From positions 1 through 45,663 of the forward strand of contig JAKACR010000003.1 in assembly GCA_021821225.1 (NCBI GenBank): 45,663 bases of DNA, written 5' to 3'. Under the pieces are notes generated by a model. That model searched no databases and was not told the DNA's origin. It worked only from the letters and a program-made list of their open reading frames with translations. Position numbers and translations under genes: made by a program. Positions 28,373 to 37,283 of the stretch are shown in pieces. Numbering within the stretch: position 1 is the first letter of the stretch; each line of letters begins with the position of its first letter. The stretch comes from Bacillota bacterium. GTDB lineage: Bacteria > Bacillota > Bacilli > Alicyclobacillales > SLC66.

Positions 28373-30223
28373 ATGTGTGGAATCGCCGGCTACATTGATT
28401 ATGAGCATAATATCCGCCAAAGCCAACCGGTCCTGCAGGCGATGGCAGCGACCATGCGTGACCGCGGGCCCGACGCCCACGCGACGTGGGCCGTCGAACA
28501 CGCGGCATTTGGACACCGGCGGCTCATTGTCATCGATCCCGAGAGCGGGTCCCAACCCATGACCCGGCGCGTCAAAGAGCGCACCTACACGATCGTCTAC
28601 AACGGCGAACTGTACAATACAGACGAACTGCGGGATTCTCTGCGGACTCGCGGTTACACGTTCCAATCACGGTCGGACACGGAGGTGCTCCTCCTCTCGT
28701 GCGTGGAATGGGGCGACGAGTGCGTGACACGGGTCAACGGGATCTTCGCGTTCGCCGTTTGGCGCCACGAAGACGAGCAACTCTTCATGGCGCGCGATCG
28801 CCTCGGAGTGAAGCCGCTGTTTTACGCGGCGCAGGGTTCCGCCTTCGTGTTTGGCTCCGAATTGAAATCCATTCTGGCGCACCCCGCGATCACCCCGCGG
28901 GTAAGCCGCGAGGGACTAGCCGAAGTTCTCTTTGTCGGCCCCGCGCGGACCCCCGGTCACGGCATCTTCCGCAATGTGCACGAACTGCGGCCCGGCCACA
29001 TGCTCGCGCTCTCCCGTTCCGGCGCGAAAGTGACGCCGTACTGGCGACTCGAAAGCAGACCGCATGAGGACGACTTCCCGAAGACAGTCAGGCGCGTGCG
29101 GGAATTGTTGGAGGACGCGGTGGTCCGCCAACTCGTGTCCGATGTGCCCATCGCGACCCTGCTCTCCGGCGGTCTGGACTCAAGCGCCGTCAGCGCCATC
29201 GCGGCCCGTTCACTGGCCGCCCAGGGGCGCGGACAGCTCCAGACATTCTCGGTGGACTTTGTCGACATGGACCGCTATTTCCAGGCAAATTCGTTCCAGA
29301 CGGGCCGCGACGCCCCGTGGGTCGACCGCGTCTCGCGCCATCTTGGCACGGCCCATCACAATGTCGTCATCGACACGCCCGCCATGAACGAACACCTCCT
29401 GCGGCCTCTGTCCGCGCGCGATCTGCCCGGCATGGCCGATATCGACGTGTCCCTCTACATGTTCTGCCGCGACATCAAACGGGACGCCACCGTCGCACTG
29501 TCTGGCGAGGCGGCCGACGAGGTATTCGGCGGCTACCCCTGGTTCCATAGGGACGACGCCCTGTCGGCCGACACTTTCCCGTGGTCGCTGCGCCTTGGGG
29601 AACGCATGCGCATGTACAATCAGGACCTGCTCGGCGCCTTGCGACCGGCAGAGTACGTCCACGACCGCTACCGCGAAGCCCTCGCCGAGGTTCCCCGCTT
29701 GGAAGGCGAGACACCCCGCGAAGCGCGCGTCCGCGAGATCTCCTATCTAAACGTCACGCGCTTTCTCTCGACGTTGCTGGAACGGAAAGACCGCATGAGC
29801 ATGGCGGCAAGTCTCGAAGTCCGCGTTCCGTTTTGCGACCACCGCCTGGTCGAGTATGTATGGAATATTCCCTGGGAAATGAAGGCGCGAAACGGCGTGC
29901 CGAAAGCCATTCTGCGCGAGGCGGTTCGCGGTTGGCTCCCGGACGACGTGATCGATCGCAAGAAGAGTCCGTACCCGTCGACTCCCCATCCCGCGTATCT
30001 TCACAAGGTGCGATCGGACCTGCAGGGCGTCTTGGACGACCCCGCCTCCCCTCTGCCTGCCCTGCTCGACACCACGGCCGTGCGCAAGGCGATGGATGAC
30101 AGCCGCGGGACCCTGGAGCATCGCCCGTGGTTCGGCCAGATCATGGCCACACCGCAGATGTTTGACTACCTCGTTCAGGTGAATGCGTGGCTAAAGGCTC
30201 TTCACGTCGAACTGGAAATCTGA
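28373..30223 (+). CDS. asnB: asparagine synthase (glutamine-hydrolysing)
   Basis: 616 aa. Cys2 (MCGIAGYIDY) is the glutaminase nucleophile; RGPDAHATW, YNGELYN and SDTEV belong to the Ntn-hydrolase domain. The synthetase domain shows the PP-loop LLSGGLDSSAV and LSGEAADEVFGGY. Makes asparagine from aspartate with glutamine nitrogen and ATP. CAGGAGGAGAG precedes the ATG. Divergent from tadA. B. subtilis has three paralogues, one (asnO) sporulation-specific; which this matches is not decided. Confidence 0.95.
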   Translation: MCGIAGYIDYEHNIRQSQPVLQAMAATMRDRGPDAHATWAVEHAAFGHRRLIVIDPESGSQPMTRRVKERTYTIVYNGELYNTDELRDSLRTRGYTFQSRSDTEVLLLSCVEWGDECVTRVNGIFAFAVWRHEDEQLFMARDRLGVKPLFYAAQGSAFVFGSELKSILAHPAITPRVSREGLAEVLFVGPARTPGHGIFRNVHELRPGHMLALSRSGAKVTPYWRLESRPHEDDFPKTVRRVRELLEDAVVRQLVSDVPIATLLSGGLDSSAVSAIAARSLAAQGRGQLQTFSVDFVDMDRYFQANSFQTGRDAPWVDRVSRHLGTAHHNVVIDTPAMNEHLLRPLSARDLPGMADIDVSLYMFCRDIKRDATVALSGEAADEVFGGYPWFHRDDALSADTFPWSLRLGERMRMYNQDLLGALRPAEYVHDRYREALAEVPRLEGETPREARVREISYLNVTRFLSTLLERKDRMSMAASLEVRVPFCDHRLVEYVWNIPWEMKARNGVPKAILREAVRGWLPDDVIDRKKSPYPSTPHPAYLHKVRSDLQGVLDDPASPLPALLDTTAVRKAMDDSRGTLEHRPWFGQIMATPQMFDYLVQVNAWLKALHVELEI

Positions 30224-30229
30224 TCTAGC

Positions 30230-30313
30230 GACTCTAGATGTAGCGCCCGAGGCCTCAGTCGGACGCTACATCCACCCCTTGGCGCCTGCTCTCCTTCGGA
30301 TTATCCCATGTCT
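30230..30313. repeat. palindromic repeat, partial copy 1
   Basis: It matches the right-hand 84 bp of the 122-bp repeat that follows, at a distance of exactly 122 bp with only a few differences. It lacks the left end because the asnB coding region occupies that position. Confidence 0.9.
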
Positions 30314-30315
30314 CC

Positions 30316-30437
30316 GGGGACATGTGATAATATCCCCGCTGCAGGCGCCGTGACTCCAGATGTAGCGCCCGAGGCCTCAGTCGGACGCTACATCCACCCC
30401 TTGGCGCCTGCTCTCCTTCGGATTATCACATGTCCCC
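30316..30437. repeat. 122-bp palindromic repeat with 16-bp terminal inverted repeats, copy 2
   Basis: Ends are perfect inverted repeats (GGGGACATGTGATAAT and ATTATCACATGTCCCC). Nested inside are GCAGGCGCC/GGCGCCTGC and GATGTAGCG/CGCTACATC, so almost the whole unit can fold into one long cruciform or RNA hairpin. A diverged copy is at 39128-39254. No protein is encoded. It resembles a MITE or a REP-like unit; lying between convergent asnB and gmk it may also stop transcription. Confidence 0.9.
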
Positions 30438-30445
30438 TCCGCCCG

Positions 30446-31057
30446 CTATCCGCGGACGATGCCCTGGATGATGCGTCGCAGGGACTGCGCACTCTCCTCC
30501 AGGTCGTCGTTCACAAGCACATAGTCGTAGCGATCCATATAGGTCATTTCCAAGGGAACCCGTTCGAGTCTCTTGCGAACCTTGCTCTCATCCGCCTCAC
30601 GGGTCAGCAGCCGGTGCGACAGTTCGTCCAGCGAAGGCGCAGTGATGAAAATGGTCCGCACCCGATCGGAAAACGCCTTGACGGCGTCCGTGCACCCAAG
30701 TACATCCATATCCGTGATCAGATCGTATCCGTTGTCGATCGCGTACTCAATCGTCGGCCTGTGCGTTCCGTAGTAGTCACTGGTGTGGATCCTCTTCCAT
30801 TCGAGGAACTCCCCGCGTTCGATGCGCTCCTCGAAATCCTCCCGGGTCATGAACACGTACGGGTTCATCTGGCTCTCGCCAGGACGCATCGGCCGCGTCG
30901 TCGCCGACGGGACATAATACACACCGGACACGCCTTCCAGAACTCGCCCCAACAGGGTGTTCTTGCCGACGCCTGACGGCCCCGACAGGATGATGAAATA
31001 ACCCTTTCGATCGTGCCGCACGGCAGGATCGAAAGCGATAAACAACTCGGGAATCAT
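30446..31057 (-). CDS. gmk: guanylate kinase
   Basis: 203 aa from the ATG at 31057 (GGAGG 5 nt upstream). P-loop FIILSGPSGVGKNTLL, then SATTRPMRPGE and the YYGTHRPTIEYAIDNGYDLITDMDVLG segment typical of guanylate kinases. Converts GMP to GDP with ATP, balancing guaB at the other end of the window. The P-loop has GVGKNT rather than GVGKGT, and 25 extra N-terminal residues precede the fold. The genome may hold a canonical second copy near rpoZ/coaBC, so this may be a paralogue. Confidence 0.85.
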   Translation of the reverse strand: MIPELFIAFDPAVRHDRKGYFIILSGPSGVGKNTLLGRVLEGVSGVYYVPSATTRPMRPGESQMNPYVFMTREDFEERIERGEFLEWKRIHTSDYYGTHRPTIEYAIDNGYDLITDMDVLGCTDAVKAFSDRVRTIFITAPSLDELSHRLLTREADESKVRKRLERVPLEMTYMDRYDYVLVNDDLEESAQSLRRIIQGIVRG

Positions 31058-31180
31058 AGCGTCCTCCTGCGACATCATTCGCGCCGTCAACTTTCCCACA
31101 TTATGAATGCACGTCCGGCGCGTGTCAACGACGCGCCCGTCCTTCCAAATGCGCATGTCCAGCCATTCTCCATAGCCCTG

Positions 31181-32680
31181 TCACGCCTCCTGCCAAAACA
31201 CCTTCGTCTGTGCGTACAGCTTGCGGTAGCGGGCATAACCGTCCTGATAGACAGCGTGCTTTGCCCTGTCGCCATTCTCACGCTCCTGACCATCGCGCGG
31301 CCAGGCTGCCGCGATCCGTTCCGCGCGAACTGCAAACTGCGGCTCCGAGAACGCGCACCGCGCGGCCAGCAGCGCCGCTCCTGCTGCGGGCCCCTGTCCG
31401 TCCATCCACTCGACCGGCATATCCAGAACCATTTCTACAATTTCCCTCCACACGGGACTCTTCGCCGCGCCACCCGTCGCGACAATCCGCGTCGGCCGCC
31501 CCCCATGCGGTCCCATCGCCTCCACAACGTCCCGCAGAGAATAAGCCACGCCCTCCATCACGGACCGCACAAGTTCCGGCATCCCGTGCCGCGCCGTCAA
31601 CCCCACGAAGCTGCCCCTCGCGCCCGGGTCCGCGTGTGGGCATCGCTCTCCCGCCAAATAAGGTGCGAACATCAGCCCATCAGCTCCCGGCGGCGCCGCC
31701 GCGGCCAAATCCGACAGTTCACCATAGTCGCGTCCGCCGCCGATCACGTCTCGCAACCACCGCAGCGAGCCGCCAGCCGCCTGCGTCACCCCCATCGCAA
31801 ACCAGGTCTCGCGCACCGCGTGACAAAACATGTGCAGTGCGGCCGGAAGAGGTCCAGTCGGTTCACCCACCACACTGAGCACCACGCCGGACGTGCCGAT
31901 CGACAGGGCGGTCGTTCCGGGGCGCTCCACGCCCGCCGCCATCGCCGCGGCGGCCTGATCCCCCGCGCCCGCCACCACCGGCACCCTGCCGTCGAACCCG
32001 ATCTCCGTCCCCACGTCGGGACGGACGTACCCCGTGATCTCATCGCTCTCGTAGACGCGCGGCAATTGCGCCTCGGTCACAGTCAGCATCTCCCGAAGTG
32101 CGGCGGACCATGCCCTTTCGCCGACGTCCAGCAACCACGTGCCCGACGCGTCGCTCACATCTGTCGCAAACTCTCCCGTCAATCGAAACCTGATGTAGTC
32201 CTTCGGCAGCAGCACAACCTCCGTGCGAGCCCAGTGTTCCGGCTCGTGGCGCTGAAGCCACAGGATGCGCGTCGCGGTGAAATTCGCCAGGGCCGGATTC
32301 AGAGTTTGTGCGAGCGAGCCGCGCCGTTCGCCGAGCAATTGCAGGTCACGCGCCTCACCCTGCGTGCGTCCGTCCATCCAGATGATCGCCGGGCGCAGCA
32401 CATCGCCCCGGGCGTCAAGAAAAACGGCGCCGTGCATCTGCCCGGTCAGGCCGACAGCTTCAACCGTGACACCCTGATTCCGCGCCGCGTGGACGGTGTT
32501 TCGGAGCACGGTCATCGACGACTGCCACCACTCTTCCGGGTCCTGCTCCGCCCACCCCTCGCGCGGAAGAGACAACCCGTACGCCGCCTGAAAAGTTGCG
32601 GCGATCGTCCCGTCCTCCGTGAGCAGCACCGCCCTCGCACCCCCGGTTCCGACATCCAGCCCGATAACGCCGCGCTTCAT
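31181..32680 (-). CDS. xylB: xylulokinase (FGGY family)
   Basis: 499 aa from the ATG at 32680 with GGGGGTG upstream. Actin-like ATPase fold: GLDVGTGGARAVLL phosphate loop, GLTGQMHGAVFLD with the conserved sugar-contacting residues, WMDGRT, catalytic-Asp region GAGDQAAAAMAAG, and the second ATP motif VATGGAAKSPVWRE. Phosphorylates D-xylulose. No other xylose genes adjoin it. A perfect 15-bp palindrome 50 bp upstream could be an operator. Related FGGY substrates (gluconate, ribulose) are less likely. Confidence 0.88.
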   Translation of the reverse strand: MKRGVIGLDVGTGGARAVLLTEDGTIAATFQAAYGLSLPREGWAEQDPEEWWQSSMTVLRNTVHAARNQGVTVEAVGLTGQMHGAVFLDARGDVLRPAIIWMDGRTQGEARDLQLLGERRGSLAQTLNPALANFTATRILWLQRHEPEHWARTEVVLLPKDYIRFRLTGEFATDVSDASGTWLLDVGERAWSAALREMLTVTEAQLPRVYESDEITGYVRPDVGTEIGFDGRVPVVAGAGDQAAAAMAAGVERPGTTALSIGTSGVVLSVVGEPTGPLPAALHMFCHAVRETWFAMGVTQAAGGSLRWLRDVIGGGRDYGELSDLAAAAPPGADGLMFAPYLAGERCPHADPGARGSFVGLTARHGMPELVRSVMEGVAYSLRDVVEAMGPHGGRPTRIVATGGAAKSPVWREIVEMVLDMPVEWMDGQGPAAGAALLAARCAFSEPQFAVRAERIAAAWPRDGQERENGDRAKHAVYQDGYARYRKLYAQTKVFWQEA

Positions 32681-32730
32681 GGGCGCACCCCCGTTCCTGA
32701 TTTCAGCACATAGTTTCAACATAACAGAAT

Positions 32731-32763
32731 TGTAGCACAGGACCGGGGCGGTCCTGTGCTACA
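32731..32763. promoter_or_regulatory. perfect 15-bp palindrome upstream of xylB
   Basis: TGTAGCACAGGACCG and CGGTCCTGTGCTACA are exact complements with a GGG loop. It lies about 50 bp before xylB and has no T run, so an operator or mRNA leader hairpin is likelier than a terminator. Confidence 0.55.
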
Positions 32764-33283
32764 CGGTGCGGCAGGACGGTTGACAAATCATCCACCAGGG
32801 CTCCGAAGAACAAGAATAACCCCGTGCGTGCGCAGACGGCGCGCACTGGGGCGATTCTTTCTTTCCTCATCTGTACGGTCGTCCATCCTCTCTCGTCCCG
32901 TGTCCAGCCGCACACGAAACCCATGCGGACACTCACTGCAAGGCTTGCCGAACACTTCCTTGGCCGACGAAAACGTGTCACACCTGCCGCGGATCTGCGC
33001 GGCGCACTGTTCCGGTTTGCGTCTGGCGCTCACTGCCTGAAATCATTTGGACGACCGCGTCCTACTCCGACATCGCCATGGCCGACAAACGGCCGCGGGC
33101 GACACGCGCAATCGGAGCCGAGTGAATCCTGTTCCCATCATCGTGCCGTGCCGTCACACCATTGACAAGGACGTCAGTTCTGCCGGCTACCGTGGCAGGC
33201 CTGACGTCAAACGGTCCGCCCGCGATCGAGGCCGACGTGCCCGCGCCGTGCGGGCTTGAACACGTCACGGCCGGGTTCCCGCT
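32764..33283. other. 520-bp region without a confident gene
   Basis: Several overlapping open frames occur on both strands, as expected in GC-rich DNA. One minus-strand frame (32788-33033, with CSECPHGF) looks slightly protein-like but has no ribosome-binding site. I see no RNA or repeat here. Confidence 0.4.
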
Positions 33284-33760
33284 TTACACGGCCCGAAGAC
33301 CTGTCGCTGCCCGTTCGGGTTGGACCGCCCCCGCGCTGCGCTTGAGTATCGAGAGCAGGAAGTGCAGCGCGCGCAGGGTTTGCGGATCGCGCGCCAGGCG
33401 AATCACCTGCCAGACCGTCGCCGTCTGGTCCTTCTCCGTGAGATCGCGGCGCGTCGTCAACTCCGCCTCGATCCCTTCGAGGATAGCGGGCAGCCCGTCA
33501 ATCCACGACGAGGCAAGAAGATCGTCGACCATCAGGCCGATTTTCACGCCCTGCGCCGCAACGGAAGACATCATTCCAGGACCCGCAGAGTCGCGCATGG
33601 CCCGGACGAATCCGAGCAATTCGGCAACGAGATCCATCGACCCGTCGTCGACGAGCGCGCGCACCGACCGCACGAGCCTGGTGATCGTCGGCGCCGCGTC
33701 GGCGAGTTCACTCAAGAGTTCGACCACTTCCGGCCGTTCCAGTTGCTCAGTGGACACCAT
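33284..33760 (-). CDS. DUF1641 family protein
   Basis: 158 aa from the ATG at 33760 (GGGGGTGG upstream); a GTG at 33769 is possible. It is helical with conserved hydrophobic stretches (LLSELADAAPTITRLV, LLASSWIDGLPAILEG, LHFLLSILKR), matching DUF1641. In Bacilli and related groups it is usually encoded beside FAD-dependent sulfide:quinone-like oxidoreductases or formate dehydrogenases, as here. Function unknown; a partner of the adjacent flavoprotein is inferred. Confidence 0.8.
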   Translation of the reverse strand: MVSTEQLERPEVVELLSELADAAPTITRLVRSVRALVDDGSMDLVAELLGFVRAMRDSAGPGMMSSVAAQGVKIGLMVDDLLASSWIDGLPAILEGIEAELTTRRDLTEKDQTATVWQVIRLARDPQTLRALHFLLSILKRSAGAVQPERAATGLRAV

Positions 33761-33775
33761 CACACCCACCCCCGT

Positions 33776-34915
33776 TCACATTGCTCCCCGCAACGCCAGC
33801 CAATAGATCTCGTTGTACATCAGCTTGAACCAGTGCAGCATCTCCGTGGGCTGGCTGGGATGCGGCGGTTTCGTATAGCTGAAAGCGATGTAGGTTGCCT
33901 TGTCAAGGCCGCCCTCGATGAAGCAAAACGCCTTGCCGTCGTAACTGTGCGAGGCCGGCAGGCCCTTCATCTCGTTGCTGATGTTCCCCGCCACCACATC
34001 CACCTGATAGTGGGCGGTTGAGCCCGCCTTACTGACCGGCAGGTTGGTCGCGTCCCCGATCACGTAGACGTTCTTCGCGCCCTTCATCTTCATGGAATGG
34101 CGATCAGTCGGAATCCACCCGCCCTCGTCGCCAAGTCCCGAATCACGCACCACTTTGGCGCCCTCGTGCGCAGGAATGACCACCAACAGGTCGTACTCGT
34201 ACGAGCTGCCCTCAAGACTCGAGACCGTTTTGTTCTTGGCGTCGACACTGTCGATATTGAAAAAGACCTCGCTCAATATGCCGCGCCGGGAGAATTCCGC
34301 TTCCGCCCAGGTCGCCACGGCCTCAAGGGAGTGCACGCGACCGATGGGGTACGTGTACATGATCTCGACCTTGTCCCTGATGCCGCGCCGCCGCAACTGA
34401 TCGTCGAGCATGAGGGTGAATTCGAGCGGCGCGACAGGGCACTTGTGCGGTACGTCAACCGCCACCACCACCCGCCCGCCGTCGAGTTCCTCCAGCGCCG
34501 TGCGCAGTTTCTCCGCGCCCTGCGCCGTGTAGAACGTGTGTCCCCCGTCTTTCAGACCTGGAACCGTCTCGAGCGTCGGATGAGAGCCCGTGGCAATCAC
34601 AAGGTAGTCGTACCCGAGGTCCTGCCCGTCAGACAGCACGATCCGGTTGTGCTGCGGTTCTATCGCCTTCACCGCCTGCAGGACCAGCCTCACGCCCGGA
34701 ATCAAAAGTCTCTTCTCCTGGCGCTCGAAGCGGTCCTGCGGCGCCTCGTTCAGGGCCACGAAAAGGTAACCGGGCTGATACTGATGAACGCTCTCATCGG
34801 CGACCACCACGACCTCCAATTCCTTGCGGCGAATGTCGACCGCCCACTCGCGCGCCAGACGGTTGGCCACCATGGTCCCGCCGACGCCTCCGCCCACCAC
34901 AACGATGCGTCTCAT
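33776..34915 (-). CDS. FAD-dependent sulfide:quinone oxidoreductase-like protein
   Basis: 379 aa. N-terminal FAD-binding VVVGGGVGGTMVANRLA; YLVIATGSHP; C-terminal VYVIGDATNLPVSKAGSTAHYQ (second FAD contact); hydrophobic end that could touch the membrane. Only two cysteines are visible (HKCPVAP and KAFCF), while classic SQR enzymes use three, so the catalytic cycle may differ. It likely passes electrons from sulfide or a persulfide carrier to quinone. Operon: dsrE-like, tusA-like, this gene, DUF1641. GACGAGGAAC precedes the ATG. Confidence 0.85.
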   Translation of the reverse strand: MRRIVVVGGGVGGTMVANRLAREWAVDIRRKELEVVVVADESVHQYQPGYLFVALNEAPQDRFERQEKRLLIPGVRLVLQAVKAIEPQHNRIVLSDGQDLGYDYLVIATGSHPTLETVPGLKDGGHTFYTAQGAEKLRTALEELDGGRVVVAVDVPHKCPVAPLEFTLMLDDQLRRRGIRDKVEIMYTYPIGRVHSLEAVATWAEAEFSRRGILSEVFFNIDSVDAKNKTVSSLEGSSYEYDLLVVIPAHEGAKVVRDSGLGDEGGWIPTDRHSMKMKGAKNVYVIGDATNLPVSKAGSTAHYQVDVVAGNISNEMKGLPASHSYDGKAFCFIEGGLDKATYIAFSYTKPPHPSQPTEMLHWFKLMYNEIYWLALRGAM

Positions 34916-34934
34916 GTTCCTCGTCTCCCACCAG

Positions 34935-35174
34935 TTACTTGACTTTGCGTACGGCGATTCGCCAATACCCGCTCTCATCAACCACATGCACCATCTCGTG
35001 ACCGATCTTGTTCACCCAGACGGGAATGTCTTTGGCCGAGCCGGAATCGGACGACCAGACCTCAACTGTCGTGTTCACAGGCGAAACCTTGAGCGTTTTG
35101 ATCAACTCCATCAACGGCCCCGGGCAATACGCCCCACGAGCATCAACCGTCCTGTCCACCACAATCGCATCCAT
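34935..35174 (-). CDS. TusA-family sulfur carrier protein
   Basis: 79 aa. DARGAYCPGPLMELIKTLK carries the CPxP motif with the sulfur-carrying cysteine near residue 16; the rest is the small alpha/beta TusA fold. GGGGAGTGACGGTC precedes the ATG. It ends 19 bp before the SQR-like gene. In sulfur oxidisers TusA and DsrE proteins relay sulfane sulfur; here it likely serves the SQR-like enzyme rather than tRNA thiolation. Confidence 0.9.
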   Translation of the reverse strand: MDAIVVDRTVDARGAYCPGPLMELIKTLKVSPVNTTVEVWSSDSGSAKDIPVWVNKIGHEMVHVVDESGYWRIAVRKVK

Positions 35175-35279
35175 GACCGTCACTCCCCGTAATTGTCTTC
35201 CGCCGTGCATGACTGCCGCGCCGCGTTGGCCTGTCGCGACACCCCGGCCCGACGCGGGCCGGCGGCGTCCACCCGGGCG

Positions 35280-35702
35280 CTACACCGTCAGAATCTGTCC
35301 GCCAGCCGCGATCTCAAAGAACTGGCTCACTCCGATGATGTCGTCGAACTCGTCGATCAGGTCAGCGCGTTCCCATCCCATCAGGTCCATCGCCATCGCG
35401 CATCCATAGAGGTGAAGATCGCCCATCTCCTTCCCCTGCGTCAGCAGGTTGTCAAACAGGGGGACCTTCTTTTGCAGCAACTCTGCGCCGACCGTACCCA
35501 GCGTGAACTTCTGCTCCGCCAGCACATCCTGGCGAAACGCCTCGAGCGCCGACATCGACACGAAGATATTGACCGACATGCCTGACATCGCCGCCACCGA
35601 TCCCATGAGCGCACCCGCGTGCAGCTTCTCGAGATCGGGCGAAAGCATCACGACCGCCAGTCTGGGCGCCTGATCCATCGACTCACTCTTGCCCTCATCC
35701 AT
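35280..35702 (-). CDS. DsrE/DsrF-like family protein
   Basis: 140 aa. The alpha/beta core (RLAVVMLSPDLEKLHAGALMGSVAAMSGMSVNIFVSM), a conserved cysteine in LHLYGCAMAMDLMGW and the ending GGQILTV mark a DsrE-type sulfur transfer protein. AAGGAG lies 10 nt before the ATG. First gene of the sulfur cluster; 105 bp separate it from tusA-like. It probably carries persulfide on the cysteine near residue 101. Confidence 0.88.
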   Translation of the reverse strand: MDEGKSESMDQAPRLAVVMLSPDLEKLHAGALMGSVAAMSGMSVNIFVSMSALEAFRQDVLAEQKFTLGTVGAELLQKKVPLFDNLLTQGKEMGDLHLYGCAMAMDLMGWERADLIDEFDDIIGVSQFFEIAAGGQILTV

Positions 35703-35971
35703 TGTCCATTCACTCCTTGGGGCTGACTGTTAACTACCCTGCATGATCATCATAGCCCGCGTTCAGAAAACGCACATGACCGGATAGGATGATATTGTTT
35801 GTGCAAAGATGCACGTAAGACGGGGTGCGATCATCACTCCGGCATGGTCCCTTTGGCAGCACACCATGCCGCAGATGGTGCTACGCCACCACACGCACTT
35901 GTCATCCGCACGGCTCCGCTCTCGCCGCGCACGGTGCCCGCGCCAACTGAAATCATGGCGCGCTGTGTAAG

Positions 35972-35999
35972 AAAAAACGACCGCCAAAAGTGGCGGCCG
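35972..35999 (-). terminator. Rho-independent terminator of tRNA-Arg
   Basis: On the minus strand CGGCCGCC-ACTTTT-GGCGGTCG (8-bp stem with one G-U pair) is followed by six T residues, 64 bp past the tRNA 3' end. A second hairpin without T run (CCCCTGG/CCAGGGG, 36024-36041) lies between them. Confidence 0.85.
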
Positions 36000-36062
36000 T
36001 CGGTAGTCCATTATAAGGTGCGGCCCCTGGATCGCCAGGGGTTGAAAGCCTGCTCGTTCATA

Positions 36063-36138
36063 TGCACCCGGAGGGACTCGAACCCCCGCAAGACGCGGTT
36101 TAGGAAACCACCGCTCTATCCACCTGAGCTACGGGTGC
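36063..36138 (-). tRNA. tRNA-Arg(CCT)
   Basis: The acceptor GCACCCG/CGGGTGC, D-arm AGCTCAGGTGGATAGAGC, anticodon loop TTCCTAA (anticodon CCT) and T-arm GGGTTCGAGTCCC are all intact. CCA is not encoded. It reads AGG codons. DNA upstream of its 5' end differs in composition from the surroundings. Confidence 0.95.
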
Positions 36139-36701
36139 GCGTTGTTGTGTGGCGTTGTTCTTCGGCAAAATCCCTTGGTTTATAAGGGATTTGAGGACTC
36201 CTTGCTGTCGGTTCGTCTTATCTGGTCTTATCTAGCCTTGCATAGTTATGGGTATTTCGCGAGCACTCTTGTGAGCGCTCGATCTACCCGTGAGCATATT
36301 ATACCACCGACATCAGCTACAATAAAGCCGACAGGCATGCCGCAGGTTTCCCCGCGTTTGGGCACACCGCCGACAAACACAGGATGGTTAAGCATGGCAT
36401 TGCGACGTTCGTCACAAGGCAACGCCAAACTGCAACGCATCCAACTGCCCTAAGCCACCTCCGCCCAACCGCCACGGCAAGCGGTCCCTTGAACCGGGAG
36501 GAATGGTGGCGGTTGACCGAGGATGGTGTTGCGTATACGCCCCCTCAAACGCACCAAGTATGCGGTTGAACATTGCTTCCATACCTCTTTATCACCTTGA
36601 AATTGACCATCGGAACACTCCGAACGTACCATCTGTAACCTTTTTGCGCGGATATTCGTCTAATGTCTCGAAGCAAACAACCCATTCCGGGAGAAATTAT
36701 A
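36139..36701. other. tRNA-adjacent region, mostly unassigned
   Basis: A hairpin (AAATCCCTT..TAAGGGATTT, about 36165-36188) similar to the one at 7754-7780 is present. A 64-codon minus-strand frame (36246-36440, with MLNHPVFVGGVPKRGETCG) reads like a protein but has no recognised family. The remainder shows no clear gene. The composition and tRNA position suggest remains of a mobile element. Confidence 0.4.
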
Positions 36702-37283
36702 ATGAAGCCTGCACGTCATACACTCATAGCGGGTCTTGCCCTTTCACTCTGGGTTACTGTCACACCCTTTGCTGCTCATACAAGTCAGGCGGTCCAAAGC
36801 GATGGTCGGACAAACCATGATACTCGCAATACCTCCTGTAACCCGATTCAGGCTACACCGCCCATGGGTCTCTACAATCGGGGGATATGTCACAACTTGG
36901 CTACAGGGGCAGTCCTGATATCCTTGCCGACCGAGATGACAAAAAACATTACCCACTATAATAAATCTGCCTCAGTCGCGAATTACGCAATAATCGCCTA
37001 CGAACTGCACGAGCCTCTCGTTTGTTCCAATGGAATCATGCTCCCCATAGAGCCCCATACGAGTACTGCTGATTTGGGATTCCTCTACCCGGGAGTATTC
37101 AAAATTATGCTTGTAAGAAACGCAAAGGTCGTGATGGTAACTGAAAAGGCTCGCGGTAAAGAGGAAACCATCACGACCCCGAAGTATGTTGGATCTATCC
37201 TCTATTCTGACATCGTAGAGAACGATCTGTTTGCCGTTGGTATTGCGCCCGTAGGGCATTGCACGAAGAGCCACGCCGACTGA
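36702..37283 (+). CDS. putative secreted hypothetical protein
   Basis: 193 aa from an ATG with GGGAG 8 nt upstream. The N-terminus is a typical Sec signal peptide (MKPARHTLIAGLALSLWV then TPFAAHTSQA), so the protein is exported. The mature part is about 165 aa with five scattered cysteines and a beta-rich look (GVFKIMLVRNAKVVMVTEKARG). No family recognised. Its 3' half overlaps an open frame on the other strand (36972-37628); both cannot easily be real over the shared 312 bp. Confidence 0.6.
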   Translation: MKPARHTLIAGLALSLWVTVTPFAAHTSQAVQSDGRTNHDTRNTSCNPIQATPPMGLYNRGICHNLATGAVLISLPTEMTKNITHYNKSASVANYAIIAYELHEPLVCSNGIMLPIEPHTSTADLGFLYPGVFKIMLVRNAKVVMVTEKARGKEETITTPKYVGSILYSDIVENDLFAVGIAPVGHCTKSHAD

